Assembly (NCBI GenBank): GCA_937864375.1
Contig: CALMJO010000141.1
Coordinates: 1-10,373 of the forward strand
DNA from: an uncultured Spirochaetota bacterium
GTDB taxonomy: Bacteria > Spirochaetota > UBA4802 > UBA5368
DNA length: 10,373 nt
Direction: 5' to 3'
Below the pieces are notes generated by a model that worked only from the letters and a program-made list of their open reading frames with translations, was not told where the DNA came from and ran no database searches. A program made the translations under genes and the position numbers. This document shows, piece by piece, positions 1 through 5,943 of the stretch (within the stretch, counting starts at the first letter, position 1; the number at the start of each line of letters is the position of its first letter).

Positions 1-477
1 GGGCATGAGCGGGTTGTAGCGCCCGCGGTGCGATTCCTGCCCGGTGGCGCTTGCCGTGCTTATGGTCCGTCCGTGAAAGCTCATGTAGGTTGACACCACC
101 GTGGGGCGCCCCGAGGCCTTGCGCGCGAGCTTGATCGCCGCGTCGTTCGCCTCGGCGCCGCTGTTCTGGAAGAAAACGCGCTCCAGGTGCGCGGGAAGGA
201 TCTCCTTCATGAGCGCGAGCAGCCTCGCGCGCGCCGGCGAATACGACGCGCCCGAGTTGGGGTTCTGTATGATCTTCCCGGCCTGCTCGCACAGGGCCTG
301 CGTGATCACGGGGTGCGCATGCCCCAGGCAGGTGACGCCCCAGCCGGCCGTCAGGTCCAGGTAGCGCCTCCCGTCCTCGTCGAACGCCCACACGCCCTCT
401 CCCCGTTCGAAGGAAACGGGTATCTTCGCGAAGAAGGGGGCGGCGTACCGGTCCTCGGTAGCCATCGTGTCGCGCAT
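1..477 (-). CDS. argD: Acetylornithine aminotransferase-like class III PLP enzyme, N-terminal part
   Basis: This is the first 159 codons of a fold-type I, class III aminotransferase; the rest lies beyond base 1. ArgD transfers an amino group between N-acetylornithine and 2-oxoglutarate in arginine synthesis, in the cytoplasm, using PLP. The translated protein shows the family's opening (GVWAFDEDGRRYLDLTAGWG at about 28-47, then LGHAHP at 51-56), the PLP-phosphate motif FFQNSGAEAN (102-111) and FHGRT (134-138). The catalytic lysine would lie outside the window. The start is uncertain: in-frame ATGs occur at 486, 477 and 465. I chose 477 because a weak GAG lies just upstream, but no ATG has a clear Shine-Dalgarno. 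A good minus-strand promoter lies at 567-594. Related class III enzymes (succinylornithine, GABA or 4-aminobutyrate-like transaminases) share these motifs, so the family is firm and the substrate is less so. Confidence 0.85.
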   Translation of the reverse strand, partial: MRDTMATEDRYAAPFFAKIPVSFERGEGVWAFDEDGRRYLDLTAGWGVTCLGHAHPVITQALCEQAGKIIQNPNSGASYSPARARLLALMKEILPAHLERVFFQNSGAEANDAAIKLARKASGRPTVVSTYMSFHGRTISTASATGQESHRGRYNPLMP

Positions 478-566
478 CGAGCTCATGGTCAAACGTATCG
501 CATCGCGTGGTATCGTGAGCCCCGATGGCGGCGGGAATTGCGGGATGCCCCCGGGGGCGTCGATTC

Positions 567-594
567 ACGATAGGGGAGGGGTGCGGGGTGTCAA
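567..594 (-). promoter_or_regulatory. Sigma70-type promoter for the aminotransferase gene
   Basis: Read on the minus strand, a perfect -35 TTGACA (594-589) is followed after 16 bases by a -10-like TATCGT (572-567). Transcription would start near 560, leaving a leader of about 80 bases before the ATG at 477. That leader contains a 12-base perfect GC palindrome, GCCCCCGGGGGC (547-558). The -35 is exact and the -10 matches 4 of 6 bases. Confidence 0.55.
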
Positions 595-615
595 TAAGAA
601 TATACTGGTCCGGGA

Positions 616-633
616 TGGCGCAAGATGGCGCCA
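616..633. promoter_or_regulatory. Dyad between divergent promoters, candidate operator
   Basis: A perfect inverted repeat, TGGCGC-aagatg-GCGCCA, sits almost midway between the -35 boxes of the two divergent promoters (594 on minus, 659 on plus). That position suits a regulator acting on both genes. It is followed by ATTTTTA, so a weak terminator on the plus strand is possible, but there is no plus-strand gene upstream to terminate. The DNA-binding protein is unknown. The rest of 478-921 holds the two promoters, the palindrome at 547-558, a hairpin at 834-852 (CCGGGG/CCCCGG, 7-base loop) and the hairpin at 896-914. I see no gene in it. Confidence 0.35.
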
Positions 634-658
634 ATTTTTACGCGGCACCGATAATTTG

Positions 659-686
659 TTGATTTTTGCTGCCATTTTATTACAAT
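659..686 (+). promoter_or_regulatory. Sigma70-type promoter for the 922-1503 gene
   Basis: TTGATT (659-664) is followed after 16 bases by TACAAT (681-686), which matches the -10 consensus at 5 of 6 bases, in an AT-rich stretch. A start near 693 would give a leader of about 230 bases before the ATG at 922, long enough to carry the hairpins seen at 834-852 and 896-914. Confidence 0.5.
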
Positions 687-895
687 TTATGAAACGTTCG
701 GAGGCTGTTTTACCAGGAGGTTCGGGAAAACGCGATTTTCCGGCAGCCGCAAATTTATAGCCTCTTCCGGGGAGCTTATGGCCCGGCAGCTTTGACTTTT
801 CCGTGCTGGATGCTTCCGGTATCAACCGTTGTGCCGGGGATATCTCCCCCGGATAGAGGATGCAGTGTCCCGGGTATTGATAACAGGCCGGATTT

Positions 896-914
896 TTCCG
901 AAAAAGTTTCGGAA
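896..914 (+). promoter_or_regulatory. Hairpin overlapping the ribosome binding site of the 922-1503 gene
   Basis: TTCCGAAA (896-903) and TTTCGGAA (907-914) form a perfect 8-bp stem with a 3-base AAG loop. The 3' arm covers the first half of the GGAAGG Shine-Dalgarno (911-916), which stands 5 bases before the ATG at 922. In the RNA this would hide the ribosome binding site, so translation may be conditional. What opens it is not visible. Confidence 0.5.
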
Positions 915-921
915 GGAAACG

Positions 922-1503
922 ATGAAAAATCCAAAATGGATTACATGCATTATCCTGGCGATTGTTTTGTTTTCCCCGGCGCACGGGCTGAATGCCGGGG
1001 ACGGGCGACACGCCTTGACGGTAGACGTGCTCTTGCCGGTCGGGTCTATTTTTAGCCAGGCCTTTGGTGAAATGGCATGGATTCCTGTCAACGTCAAATA
1101 CCAGCAGTTGGTTGGCGACAATGTCGCTCTGATGGCCAAAGCCGGCGTCAATTACAGCTGGGCCAAAGGTGAAAAGATACTTGAAGGGTATCCAATGATC
1201 GCGATGGAATATCACCCGTTTGATACGGGACTCAACGGCTTCTACTTCGGCCCTTCCCTGCTCTTGAGCTATTGCCGCTACTATAATGACTATTCAAAAG
1301 TCAGGAATCCCGATCACACATACAGGATTGCGCTGGGAGCCAATGTCGGCTGGGAATTCATTCTGCCGTCAAATACAGTAATAGACGTTACATTCGGACT
1401 GGGTTGCGGATACAACAAGGAAGTTTACCGACATGGCGAATCCGACGCCGGTTATTCAATTGACGAGAGCATCGGCGGCATCTTCGTCGGTTACCGTTTT
1501 TGA
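922..1503 (+). CDS. Exported small outer-membrane beta-barrel-like protein
   Basis: The protein is 193 residues. It begins with a signal peptide (MKNPKWITCI, hydrophobic core about 8-18, likely cleavage near HGLNA/GDG at 25). The mature part alternates polar and hydrophobic residues with many Gly, Tyr and Phe, for example FYFGPSLLLSYCRYY and IALGANVGWEFIL. It ends in YRF, a terminal aromatic typical of outer-membrane barrels recognised by the BAM machinery. I place it with small 8-strand-type barrels (DUF3575-like or OmpA-barrel-like), but no diagnostic motif fixes the family. The start at 922 is supported by GGAAGG six bases upstream; longer starts in the same frame would precede the signal peptide with unlikely sequence. 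GC content and codon use (many AAA, AAT, TTT, ATT) are clearly lower in GC than in thrS and its neighbours, which suggests later acquisition. Function is unknown. Confidence 0.75.
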   Translation: MKNPKWITCIILAIVLFSPAHGLNAGDGRHALTVDVLLPVGSIFSQAFGEMAWIPVNVKYQQLVGDNVALMAKAGVNYSWAKGEKILEGYPMIAMEYHPFDTGLNGFYFGPSLLLSYCRYYNDYSKVRNPDHTYRIALGANVGWEFILPSNTVIDVTFGLGCGYNKEVYRHGESDAGYSIDESIGGIFVGYRF

Positions 1504-1694
1504 GCCGGCGGCGTTGCATAAGGCACATTTTATTGTGATGCCGGCGCATTTCGAATCCGAATACAACCGGCCGGGAATGATAGCTTTAGCCTCGCCCCGG
1601 GCACCTTCGGGGGTATTGACTATTCAGTAAAAAATGCTTCCAACGGCAGCAGTTAAGCCGGGGGGCTTTCCCCGTAAAAAAGGACGTACTTTCC

Positions 1695-1723
1695 TTGATT
1701 TTTCTCCGGCATGTGAATACTTT
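1695..1723 (+). promoter_or_regulatory. Possible promoter of the DUF4833-like gene
   Basis: TTGATT (1695-1700) and TACTTT (1718-1723) are separated by 17 bases, 32 bases before the start codon. The -10 is poor (3 of 6). The preceding gap 1504-1694 has a GCCGGC pair (1504-1509 and 1540-1545) enclosing a smaller hairpin, with no T-tract, so it is not a clear terminator. Confidence 0.3.
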
Positions 1724-1754
1724 CAACCAACTCTGTCCTATCGGGAAGGTATCT

Positions 1755-2261
1755 ATGAACCGCTCAAGAAAGCTGATCGCGCCATTGCTGATAGTTGCCG
1801 TTGCCGCATCCTCCACCGCCTTCGCCGCCCAGATCCTGCCGCTGTTCTCAATCGAAAACAGCCTGACCAAAAGCAAGGCGGTGTATGTCATCCAGCTGAA
1901 CGACGACTTCCAGATAGACACGGGGGAGCCGGTCTACAGCTTCTGGCTCCGTTCCAGCGGGAGAACAAGGGAAATGACCTGGGCCGAAAGGAGAGTCGCG
2001 TACGGGATCGAGTACCAGAACGTATCGGGGACATCGTTCGTTGAGATAGCGCTGTCGAAATTCTCCCAGAGAAAGATCACCATCGAGATCGCCGACGGGA
2101 AGGCCGTCGCGCACATCATGATCAACGGGAAGAATTGCATTTTCCAGAAGGTGTTCGTCAAGGCCTCCGGCTCGGCGCTCTGGCCCACGGTCGAATACGC
2201 GGAAATAATCGGCATCGACCCGGACACAGGGGCGGGCGTAACCGAGCGGGTGAACCAGTAG
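1755..2261 (+). CDS. Exported DUF4833-like protein
   Basis: The product is 168 residues with a clear signal peptide (MNRSRK, hydrophobic core 8-17, likely cleavage after STAFA at 24). The mature protein resembles DUF4833: an N-terminal FSIENSLTKSKAVYVIQLN (31-49), then GEPVYSFWLR (57-66), then the block TWAERRVAYGIEY (75-87), and a C-terminal half rich in short beta strands. It has no catalytic motif that I recognise and the family has no established function. A GGGAAGG Shine-Dalgarno (1743-1749) stands 5 bases before the ATG and decides the start; the same frame is open further upstream without a ribosome binding site. It follows the barrel-like gene by 251 bases in the same direction and probably has its own promoter. 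GC content returns to the level of the window here. I am fairly sure of the family from memory of the motif, not from a search. Confidence 0.75.
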   Translation: MNRSRKLIAPLLIVAVAASSTAFAAQILPLFSIENSLTKSKAVYVIQLNDDFQIDTGEPVYSFWLRSSGRTREMTWAERRVAYGIEYQNVSGTSFVEIALSKFSQRKITIEIADGKAVAHIMINGKNCIFQKVFVKASGSALWPTVEYAEIIGIDPDTGAGVTERVNQ

Positions 2262-2291
2262 GAGAACGCGAATGGAAGGTTTTTCCGGAAC

Positions 2292-2416
2292 ACTGAGTAT
2301 CGAGGGGTTGGGGAGATGTGACGAGATTGAAGAGATCTGAATCGGCTTGTAGTGATTGATGCGTTTCACTATTGATCCGTAAGCCTCTCGGCCCAACACC
2401 CCTCAGTCCTTTTTTT
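2292..2416 (+). terminator. Long imperfect inverted repeat ending in a T-tract, possible terminator
   Basis: ACTGAG plus GGGGTTGGG (2292-2297, 2304-2312) face CCCAAC plus CCCCTCAGT (2392-2397, 2399-2407), with an inner stem TAGTGA/TCACTA (2350-2355, 2366-2371). Seven Ts follow at 2410-2416. The order arm, loop, arm, T-run on the plus strand fits a terminator for the DUF4833-like gene, but the loop is unusually long (about 80 bases) and the arms are imperfect. A 40-base C/T-rich tract with repeated CATCTC (2417-2456) follows and can pair with GGGAGATG at 2311-2318. The remainder of the 2262-2563 gap holds only the tRNA promoter. Confidence 0.3.
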
Positions 2417-2498
2417 CATCTCCTCATCTCATCCTATCCCCCCATCTCCCGGTTCTTTAAACTCAGCATGACAGCCGCAGGGCATGCTCAAAAAATTG

Positions 2499-2528
2499 TT
2501 GACAATGCCCTTACGCCCGCCGCATGGT
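2499..2528 (+). promoter_or_regulatory. Promoter of the tRNA-Val / thrS transcript
   Basis: A perfect TTGACA (2499-2504) is followed after 18 bases by CATGGT (2523-2528), a weak -10 (3 of 6). A start around 2535 would leave a short 5' leader before the tRNA at 2564. As only 21 bases separate the tRNA from thrS, this promoter probably serves both. Confidence 0.5.
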
Positions 2529-2563
2529 GTGTCCACTGCAGATTACGACCCGTAGTAAGGCAC

Positions 2564-2638
2564 GGGCGATTAGCTCAGACTGGTTAGAGCGCCTGCTCGA
2601 CACGCAGGAGGTCACTGGTTCAAGTCCAGTATCGCCCA
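2564..2638 (+). tRNA. tRNA-Val, anticodon GAC, with C33
   Basis: A complete cloverleaf of 75 bases can be drawn. The acceptor stem is GGGCGAT (2564-2570) with ATCGCCC (2631-2637), discriminator A2638. The D arm is GCTC/GAGC with GG in the loop. The anticodon stem is CCTGC (2592-2596) with GCAGG (2604-2608), and the loop TCGACAC gives anticodon GAC at 2599-2601. The variable loop is AGGTC; the T arm is ACTGG/CCAGT with loop TTCAAGT. No CCA is encoded (ACT follows). GAC reads valine GUC and GUU codons. Position 33, almost always T in DNA, is C here (2598). All stems are perfect, so it does not look like a decayed copy. Confidence 0.9.
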
Positions 2639-2659
2639 CTTTTATTTTAAGGGGTACCC

Positions 2660-4603
2660 ATGAGCGGCCAGGTAACGATTACCCTCCCCGACAATTCCAC
2701 TCTTTCGGTCGACAAAGGAACGCAGGTCTACGACATCATAGGCAGGATCGGGAAGAAGCTCCAGGGCGCGGCGCTCGTCGCCGGCGTGGACGGGAACGTC
2801 GTGGATCTCGCCACCCGCATCGAAAAGGATAGCCCGCTCAAGGTCTACACCTTCGACAGCCCGGAGGGGAAGGACGCCTTCCAGCACTCCGCTTCGCACC
2901 TGATGGCCCAGGCGGTCAAGCGCCTGTACCCCGGCGTGAAGTTCGCCATCGGTCCCGCGATCGAAAACGGCTTTTACTACGACATCGAGGCGCCGGGCGG
3001 ATTCGTCCAGGAGGACCTCGCGAAGATCGAGTCCCAGATGGAAGCGATCGTGAAGGAAGACCTCGAGATCGTGCGCGAGGAGATGCCCCTGGCGATGGCG
3101 CGCGAGCTCTTCGCCTCGCAGGGAGAAACCTACAAGGTCGAGCTCCTCGAGGGCATAACCGACGACACGGTATCCCTCTACCGCCAGGGCGAGTTCGCGG
3201 ACCTGTGCCGCGGGCCGCACGTCCGGCGCACCTCCCAGATCAGGGCCTTCAAGCTCCTCTCCATCGCGGGCGCCTACTGGCGCGGCGACGAAAAGCGCCC
3301 CATGCTCTCGCGCATCTACGGCATCGCCTTCGCCGCGAAGGACCAGCTGGACGCCCATCTTAAAAAGCTCGAGGAAATCGAGCGCCGCGACCACAGGAGG
3401 CTGGGGAGGCAATTGGACCTCTTCTCCATCCACGAAGAAACCGGCGCGGGGCTCATACTCTGGCACCCCATGGGAGCGCGGCTGCGCAACCAGCTGGAGA
3501 ATTTCTGGCGCGACGAGCATTATAAAAACGGCTACGACCTCGTCTTCTCGCCCCATATAGGGAAGGGCCAGCTCTGGGAAATAAGCGGGCACCTGGACTT
3601 CTACCGCGAGAACATGTATTCGTCAATGGACATAGACGGGCAGGAGTACTTCACCAAGCCCATGAACTGTCCCTTCCACATAGTCATGTATAAAACGAGG
3701 AGCTGGTCCTACCGCGACCTGCCCCTGCGCTGGGCGGAGCTGGGCACCGTGTACCGGTACGAGCGCAGCGGCGTGCTGCACGGGCTACTGCGCGTGCGCG
3801 GCTTCACCCAGGACGACGCCCACCTCTTCTGCCGTCCCGACCAGATGCCCCAGGAGATAGACCGCGTGTTCGCCTTCTGCCTCCAGATGCTGCGCGCCTT
3901 CGGCTTCCAGGATTTCAAGATATACCTCGCGACGCGCCCGGCCGAAAAGTCGGTGGGCGCCCCCGAGCAGTGGGCCGAAGCCACGCGCGCGCTCGAGGCG
4001 TCCCTCGCCCGGGCCGGGATGGAATACGAGATGGACGAGGGCGGCGGAGCCTTCTACGGCCCCAAGATCGACATCAAGATCAAGGACGCGCTGGGCCGCG
4101 AATGGCAGTGCTCCACCATCCAGTTCGATTTCAACCTTCCCGAGCGCTTCGACATGACCTACATAGACACCGACGGGAAGAAGCACCGGCCCTACATGAT
4201 ACACCGCGCGCTCATGGGATCGCTCGAGCGCTTCATAGGCATCCTCATCGAGCATTACGAGGGACGTTTTCCGCTGTGGATCGCGCCCATCCAGGCGATG
4301 CTCCTCTCCGTGACCGACGAGGCGGCCGCCCATGTGGCCCGGATGCGCGAGGAGTTCGTCCAGCAGGGCATTCGCGCCGAGTCCGACGTGCGCGAGGAGA
4401 CCATCGGCTACAAGATCCGGGACGCCATAGAGAAACGGGTGCCCTTCATAGGTGTAGTGGGCAAAAAGGAGCTCGAAAGCGGCACCGTTTCGGTGCGCAG
4501 GCGCGGCGAACAGAAGAGCGTCGTCATGAAGACCCAGGAGTTCCTGGCGCTGATTAAAGAAGAATCTGCCCGAAAAATCCAGCACCCGATTAATTTTGGT
4601 TGA
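2660..4603 (+). CDS. thrS: Threonyl-tRNA synthetase
   Basis: This class II synthetase charges tRNA-Thr with threonine in the cytoplasm and removes mischarged serine. At 647 residues it has the usual full bacterial length. It contains an N-terminal TGS domain (about 1-62), the editing domain with HSASH (H76, H80) and CRGPH (C183, H187), and the catalytic core. The zinc ligands are all present: C337 in MNCPFH, H388 in FTQDDAH and H515 in PYMIHRA. Motif 2 is YRYE (R366) and motif 3 is MGSLER (519-524). The C-terminal anticodon-binding domain starts near FPLWIAP (537) and includes ESGTVSVRRRGEQ. The ATG at 2660 has AAGGGG (2650-2655) in front, four bases away. The gene lies 21 bases after the tRNA and 151 bases before infC. 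I see no T-box or E. coli-like operator upstream, because the tRNA occupies that space. Confidence 0.98.
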   Translation: MSGQVTITLPDNSTLSVDKGTQVYDIIGRIGKKLQGAALVAGVDGNVVDLATRIEKDSPLKVYTFDSPEGKDAFQHSASHLMAQAVKRLYPGVKFAIGPAIENGFYYDIEAPGGFVQEDLAKIESQMEAIVKEDLEIVREEMPLAMARELFASQGETYKVELLEGITDDTVSLYRQGEFADLCRGPHVRRTSQIRAFKLLSIAGAYWRGDEKRPMLSRIYGIAFAAKDQLDAHLKKLEEIERRDHRRLGRQLDLFSIHEETGAGLILWHPMGARLRNQLENFWRDEHYKNGYDLVFSPHIGKGQLWEISGHLDFYRENMYSSMDIDGQEYFTKPMNCPFHIVMYKTRSWSYRDLPLRWAELGTVYRYERSGVLHGLLRVRGFTQDDAHLFCRPDQMPQEIDRVFAFCLQMLRAFGFQDFKIYLATRPAEKSVGAPEQWAEATRALEASLARAGMEYEMDEGGGAFYGPKIDIKIKDALGREWQCSTIQFDFNLPERFDMTYIDTDGKKHRPYMIHRALMGSLERFIGILIEHYEGRFPLWIAPIQAMLLSVTDEAAAHVARMREEFVQQGIRAESDVREETIGYKIRDAIEKRVPFIGVVGKKELESGTVSVRRRGEQKSVVMKTQEFLALIKEESARKIQHPINFG

Positions 4604-4610
4604 TTAATAA

Positions 4611-4720
4611 CCCCGTATGGTGGCAATGTGGCTCTTTAATAGCGCCGGCTTCATATCGGGGATATGGGGGAAGTGGTGAAGCGCACATGCGCTTTTTTTT
4701 CGTTTCCCTGCGGCGCAGGG
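4611..4720 (+). promoter_or_regulatory. infC leader with attenuator-like terminator
   Basis: The thrS-infC gap contains three hairpins. CCCCGTATG (4611-4619) pairs with CATATCGGGG (4652-4661), with one bulged base. AAGCGC (4679-4684) pairs with GCGCTT (4689-4694) around an ACAT loop and runs into eight Ts (4693-4700), a standard intrinsic terminator. CCCTGC (4706-4711) pairs with GCAGGG (4715-4720), just before the infC ribosome binding site. A second AGCGC at 4641-4645 is identical to the core of the terminator's 5' arm and could pair with its 3' arm instead, so a terminator/antiterminator switch can be drawn. In Bacillus the infC-rpmI-rplT operon is controlled by premature termination in an L20-binding leader. 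Sharing that mechanism is inference. Confidence 0.55.
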
Positions 4721-4754
4721 GCGTTAAATTTTATGAGCTCGATGAGGAGGGTGG

Positions 4755-5297
4755 TTGGCTCTCGATAAGTCAGATTCAAAACGGTACAGGGTCAATGACC
4801 AGATCAGGGCCTCGCAGGTCCGGCTGGTGGGAGAAGAGGGCGGGCCGCGCATCGTTTCGCTTTCGGATGCGATTGAACTCGCGAAAAGCAGGGAAATGGA
4901 CCTGGTGGAAATTTCGCCTGACCAGGACCCCCCGGTAACGAAGATTATCGACTACAGCAAGTTCAGGTTCGAACAGATCAAGAAGACCAGAGAGGCCAAG
5001 AAGAAGCAGAAGGTCATCCATATAAAGGAGATCAAGTTCAGGCCCTCTATCAGCCAGCACGATTACGAGCACAAGGTGAACCATTCGAAGGAGTTTCTCG
5101 CGAGGGGCGACAAGGTGAAGTTCACGCTCATGTTCCGCGGACGGGAAATCGTGCACAATGACCTGGGCTTCAAGGTGATGAACAACATCAAGAGCGACCT
5201 CAACGGACTGATTTCGATCGAGAAGGCGCCATCCATCGAGGGCAGGAACATCACCATGATCGTCTCCCCCGCGGCGACGGTCGGTCAGAAGAAATGA
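4755..5297 (+). CDS. infC: Translation initiation factor IF-3
   Basis: IF-3 binds the 30S subunit, prevents premature joining of 50S and checks the initiator tRNA and start codon. The 180-residue protein has the N domain beginning RVNDQIRA (12-19), the lysine-rich linker (KKTREAKKKQK, 76-86) and the C domain with the signature IKEIKFRPSISQHDYEHK (90-107). The start is TTG at 4755, preceded by GAGGAGG (4744-4750) four bases away; there is no in-frame ATG near the conserved N terminus. In E. coli infC starts with AUU and IF-3 represses itself by rejecting it. TTG is a milder non-AUG choice. infC is the first gene of infC-rpmI-rplT and sits behind the leader terminator. Confidence 0.97.
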   Translation: MALDKSDSKRYRVNDQIRASQVRLVGEEGGPRIVSLSDAIELAKSREMDLVEISPDQDPPVTKIIDYSKFRFEQIKKTREAKKKQKVIHIKEIKFRPSISQHDYEHKVNHSKEFLARGDKVKFTLMFRGREIVHNDLGFKVMNNIKSDLNGLISIEKAPSIEGRNITMIVSPAATVGQKK

Positions 5298-5347
5298 CAA
5301 CGTGACGCGGGCGCTGCCAGCGGACATTCATAACGAGGAGACGGGAC

Positions 5348-5548
5348 ATGCCGAAGCTTAAAACGAACAGCGGCGCGAAGAAGCGCTTCAAGATTACCAA
5401 GAACGGGAAGGTGAAGAAATCGAACGGATGGAAGAGCCACCTGCTCGAGGCCAAGGCCGCGGGGAGAAAGCGTAAACTCGGCAAGCAGACGCTCGTGCAC
5501 GAGTCCGAGGTGGAAAAGATACGCCGCATGATGCCGTACGCTTTCTAG
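5348..5548 (+). CDS. rpmI: 50S ribosomal protein L35
   Basis: L35 is a small basic protein of the large ribosomal subunit. The 66 residues match the family in length and pattern: MPKLKTNSGAKKRFKIT at the start, GKSH-like block (WKSHLL, 28-33), then the arginine/lysine-rich KAAGRKRKLGKQ and the C-terminal DEVEKIRRMMPY-like end (SEVEKIRRMMPYAF). A GAGGAG Shine-Dalgarno stands about eight bases before the ATG. It begins 51 bases after the infC stop and ends 44 bases before rplT, the standard infC-rpmI-rplT order, so the three are very likely cotranscribed. Confidence 0.97.
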   Translation: MPKLKTNSGAKKRFKITKNGKVKKSNGWKSHLLEAKAAGRKRKLGKQTLVHESEVEKIRRMMPYAF

Positions 5549-5592
5549 TCCGGCCCAAAATCTATACGAAGTGATATCAACGAGGAAATGTC

Positions 5593-5943
5593 ATGCCAAG
5601 AGCAACTACCGGTAAAGTACACCACAAGAGACGCGAAAAGATACTCGAGGACACCAAGGGTTTTTTTGGCGCGAGGAAAAACCTGCTTAGAACCGCCAAG
5701 GACGCCCGCAGGCGCGCGCTCGAGAATTCATACGCGGACCGCAGGCGCAAAAAGCGCGAATTCAGGTCTCTCTGGATCATCAGGATAAACGCGGCGGCGC
5801 GCCAGAACGGCATATCGTACAGCAAGCTCATCTCCGGGCTTATCAAGGCTGGAATTGAAGTGAACCGCAAGATCATGGCCGAGCTGGCCGTGAGCGATCC
5901 CAAGGCCTTCAAGCAGCTGGTTGATGCGGCAAAGGCGAAATAG
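5593..5943 (+). CDS. rplT: 50S ribosomal protein L20
   Basis: L20 binds 23S rRNA early in assembly of the large subunit and, in known bacteria, also represses its own operon by binding the leader RNA. The 116-residue product is full length: MPRATTGKVHHKRREKILE, GFFGARKNLLRTAKDARRRA, then the RNA-binding globular half with FRSLWIIRINAAARQNGISYSKLI (57-80). CGAGGAA lies just upstream. An ATG at 5588 is out of frame; 5593 gives the conserved MPRA start. The following gene starts inside its last codons. L20 is the natural candidate to act on the leader at 4611-4720. Confidence 0.97.
   Translation: MPRATTGKVHHKRREKILEDTKGFFGARKNLLRTAKDARRRALENSYADRRRKKREFRSLWIIRINAAARQNGISYSKLISGLIKAGIEVNRKIMAELAVSDPKAFKQLVDAAKAK

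Noticed and set aside
689..760. Small open frame (23 codons) in the leader of the barrel-like gene
   Set aside because: Its ATG overlaps the predicted transcription start, so no ribosome binding site could be transcribed, and the peptide has no recognisable feature.
565..1215. A 216-residue minus-strand frame over the divergent region and the barrel-like gene
   Set aside because: It lacks a ribosome binding site and domain features, whereas the plus-strand gene has a signal peptide, ribosome binding site and promoter.
1662..1685. CGGGG/CCCCG hairpin followed by TAAAAAA
   Set aside because: On the plus strand it is followed by As, and on the minus strand the Ts precede the stem, so it fits a terminator in neither direction.
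2642..4585. Long minus-strand reading frames across thrS (2642-3592, 3785-4585)
   Set aside because: thrS is unmistakable on the plus strand; these are open frames caused by high GC and have no recognisable domain.
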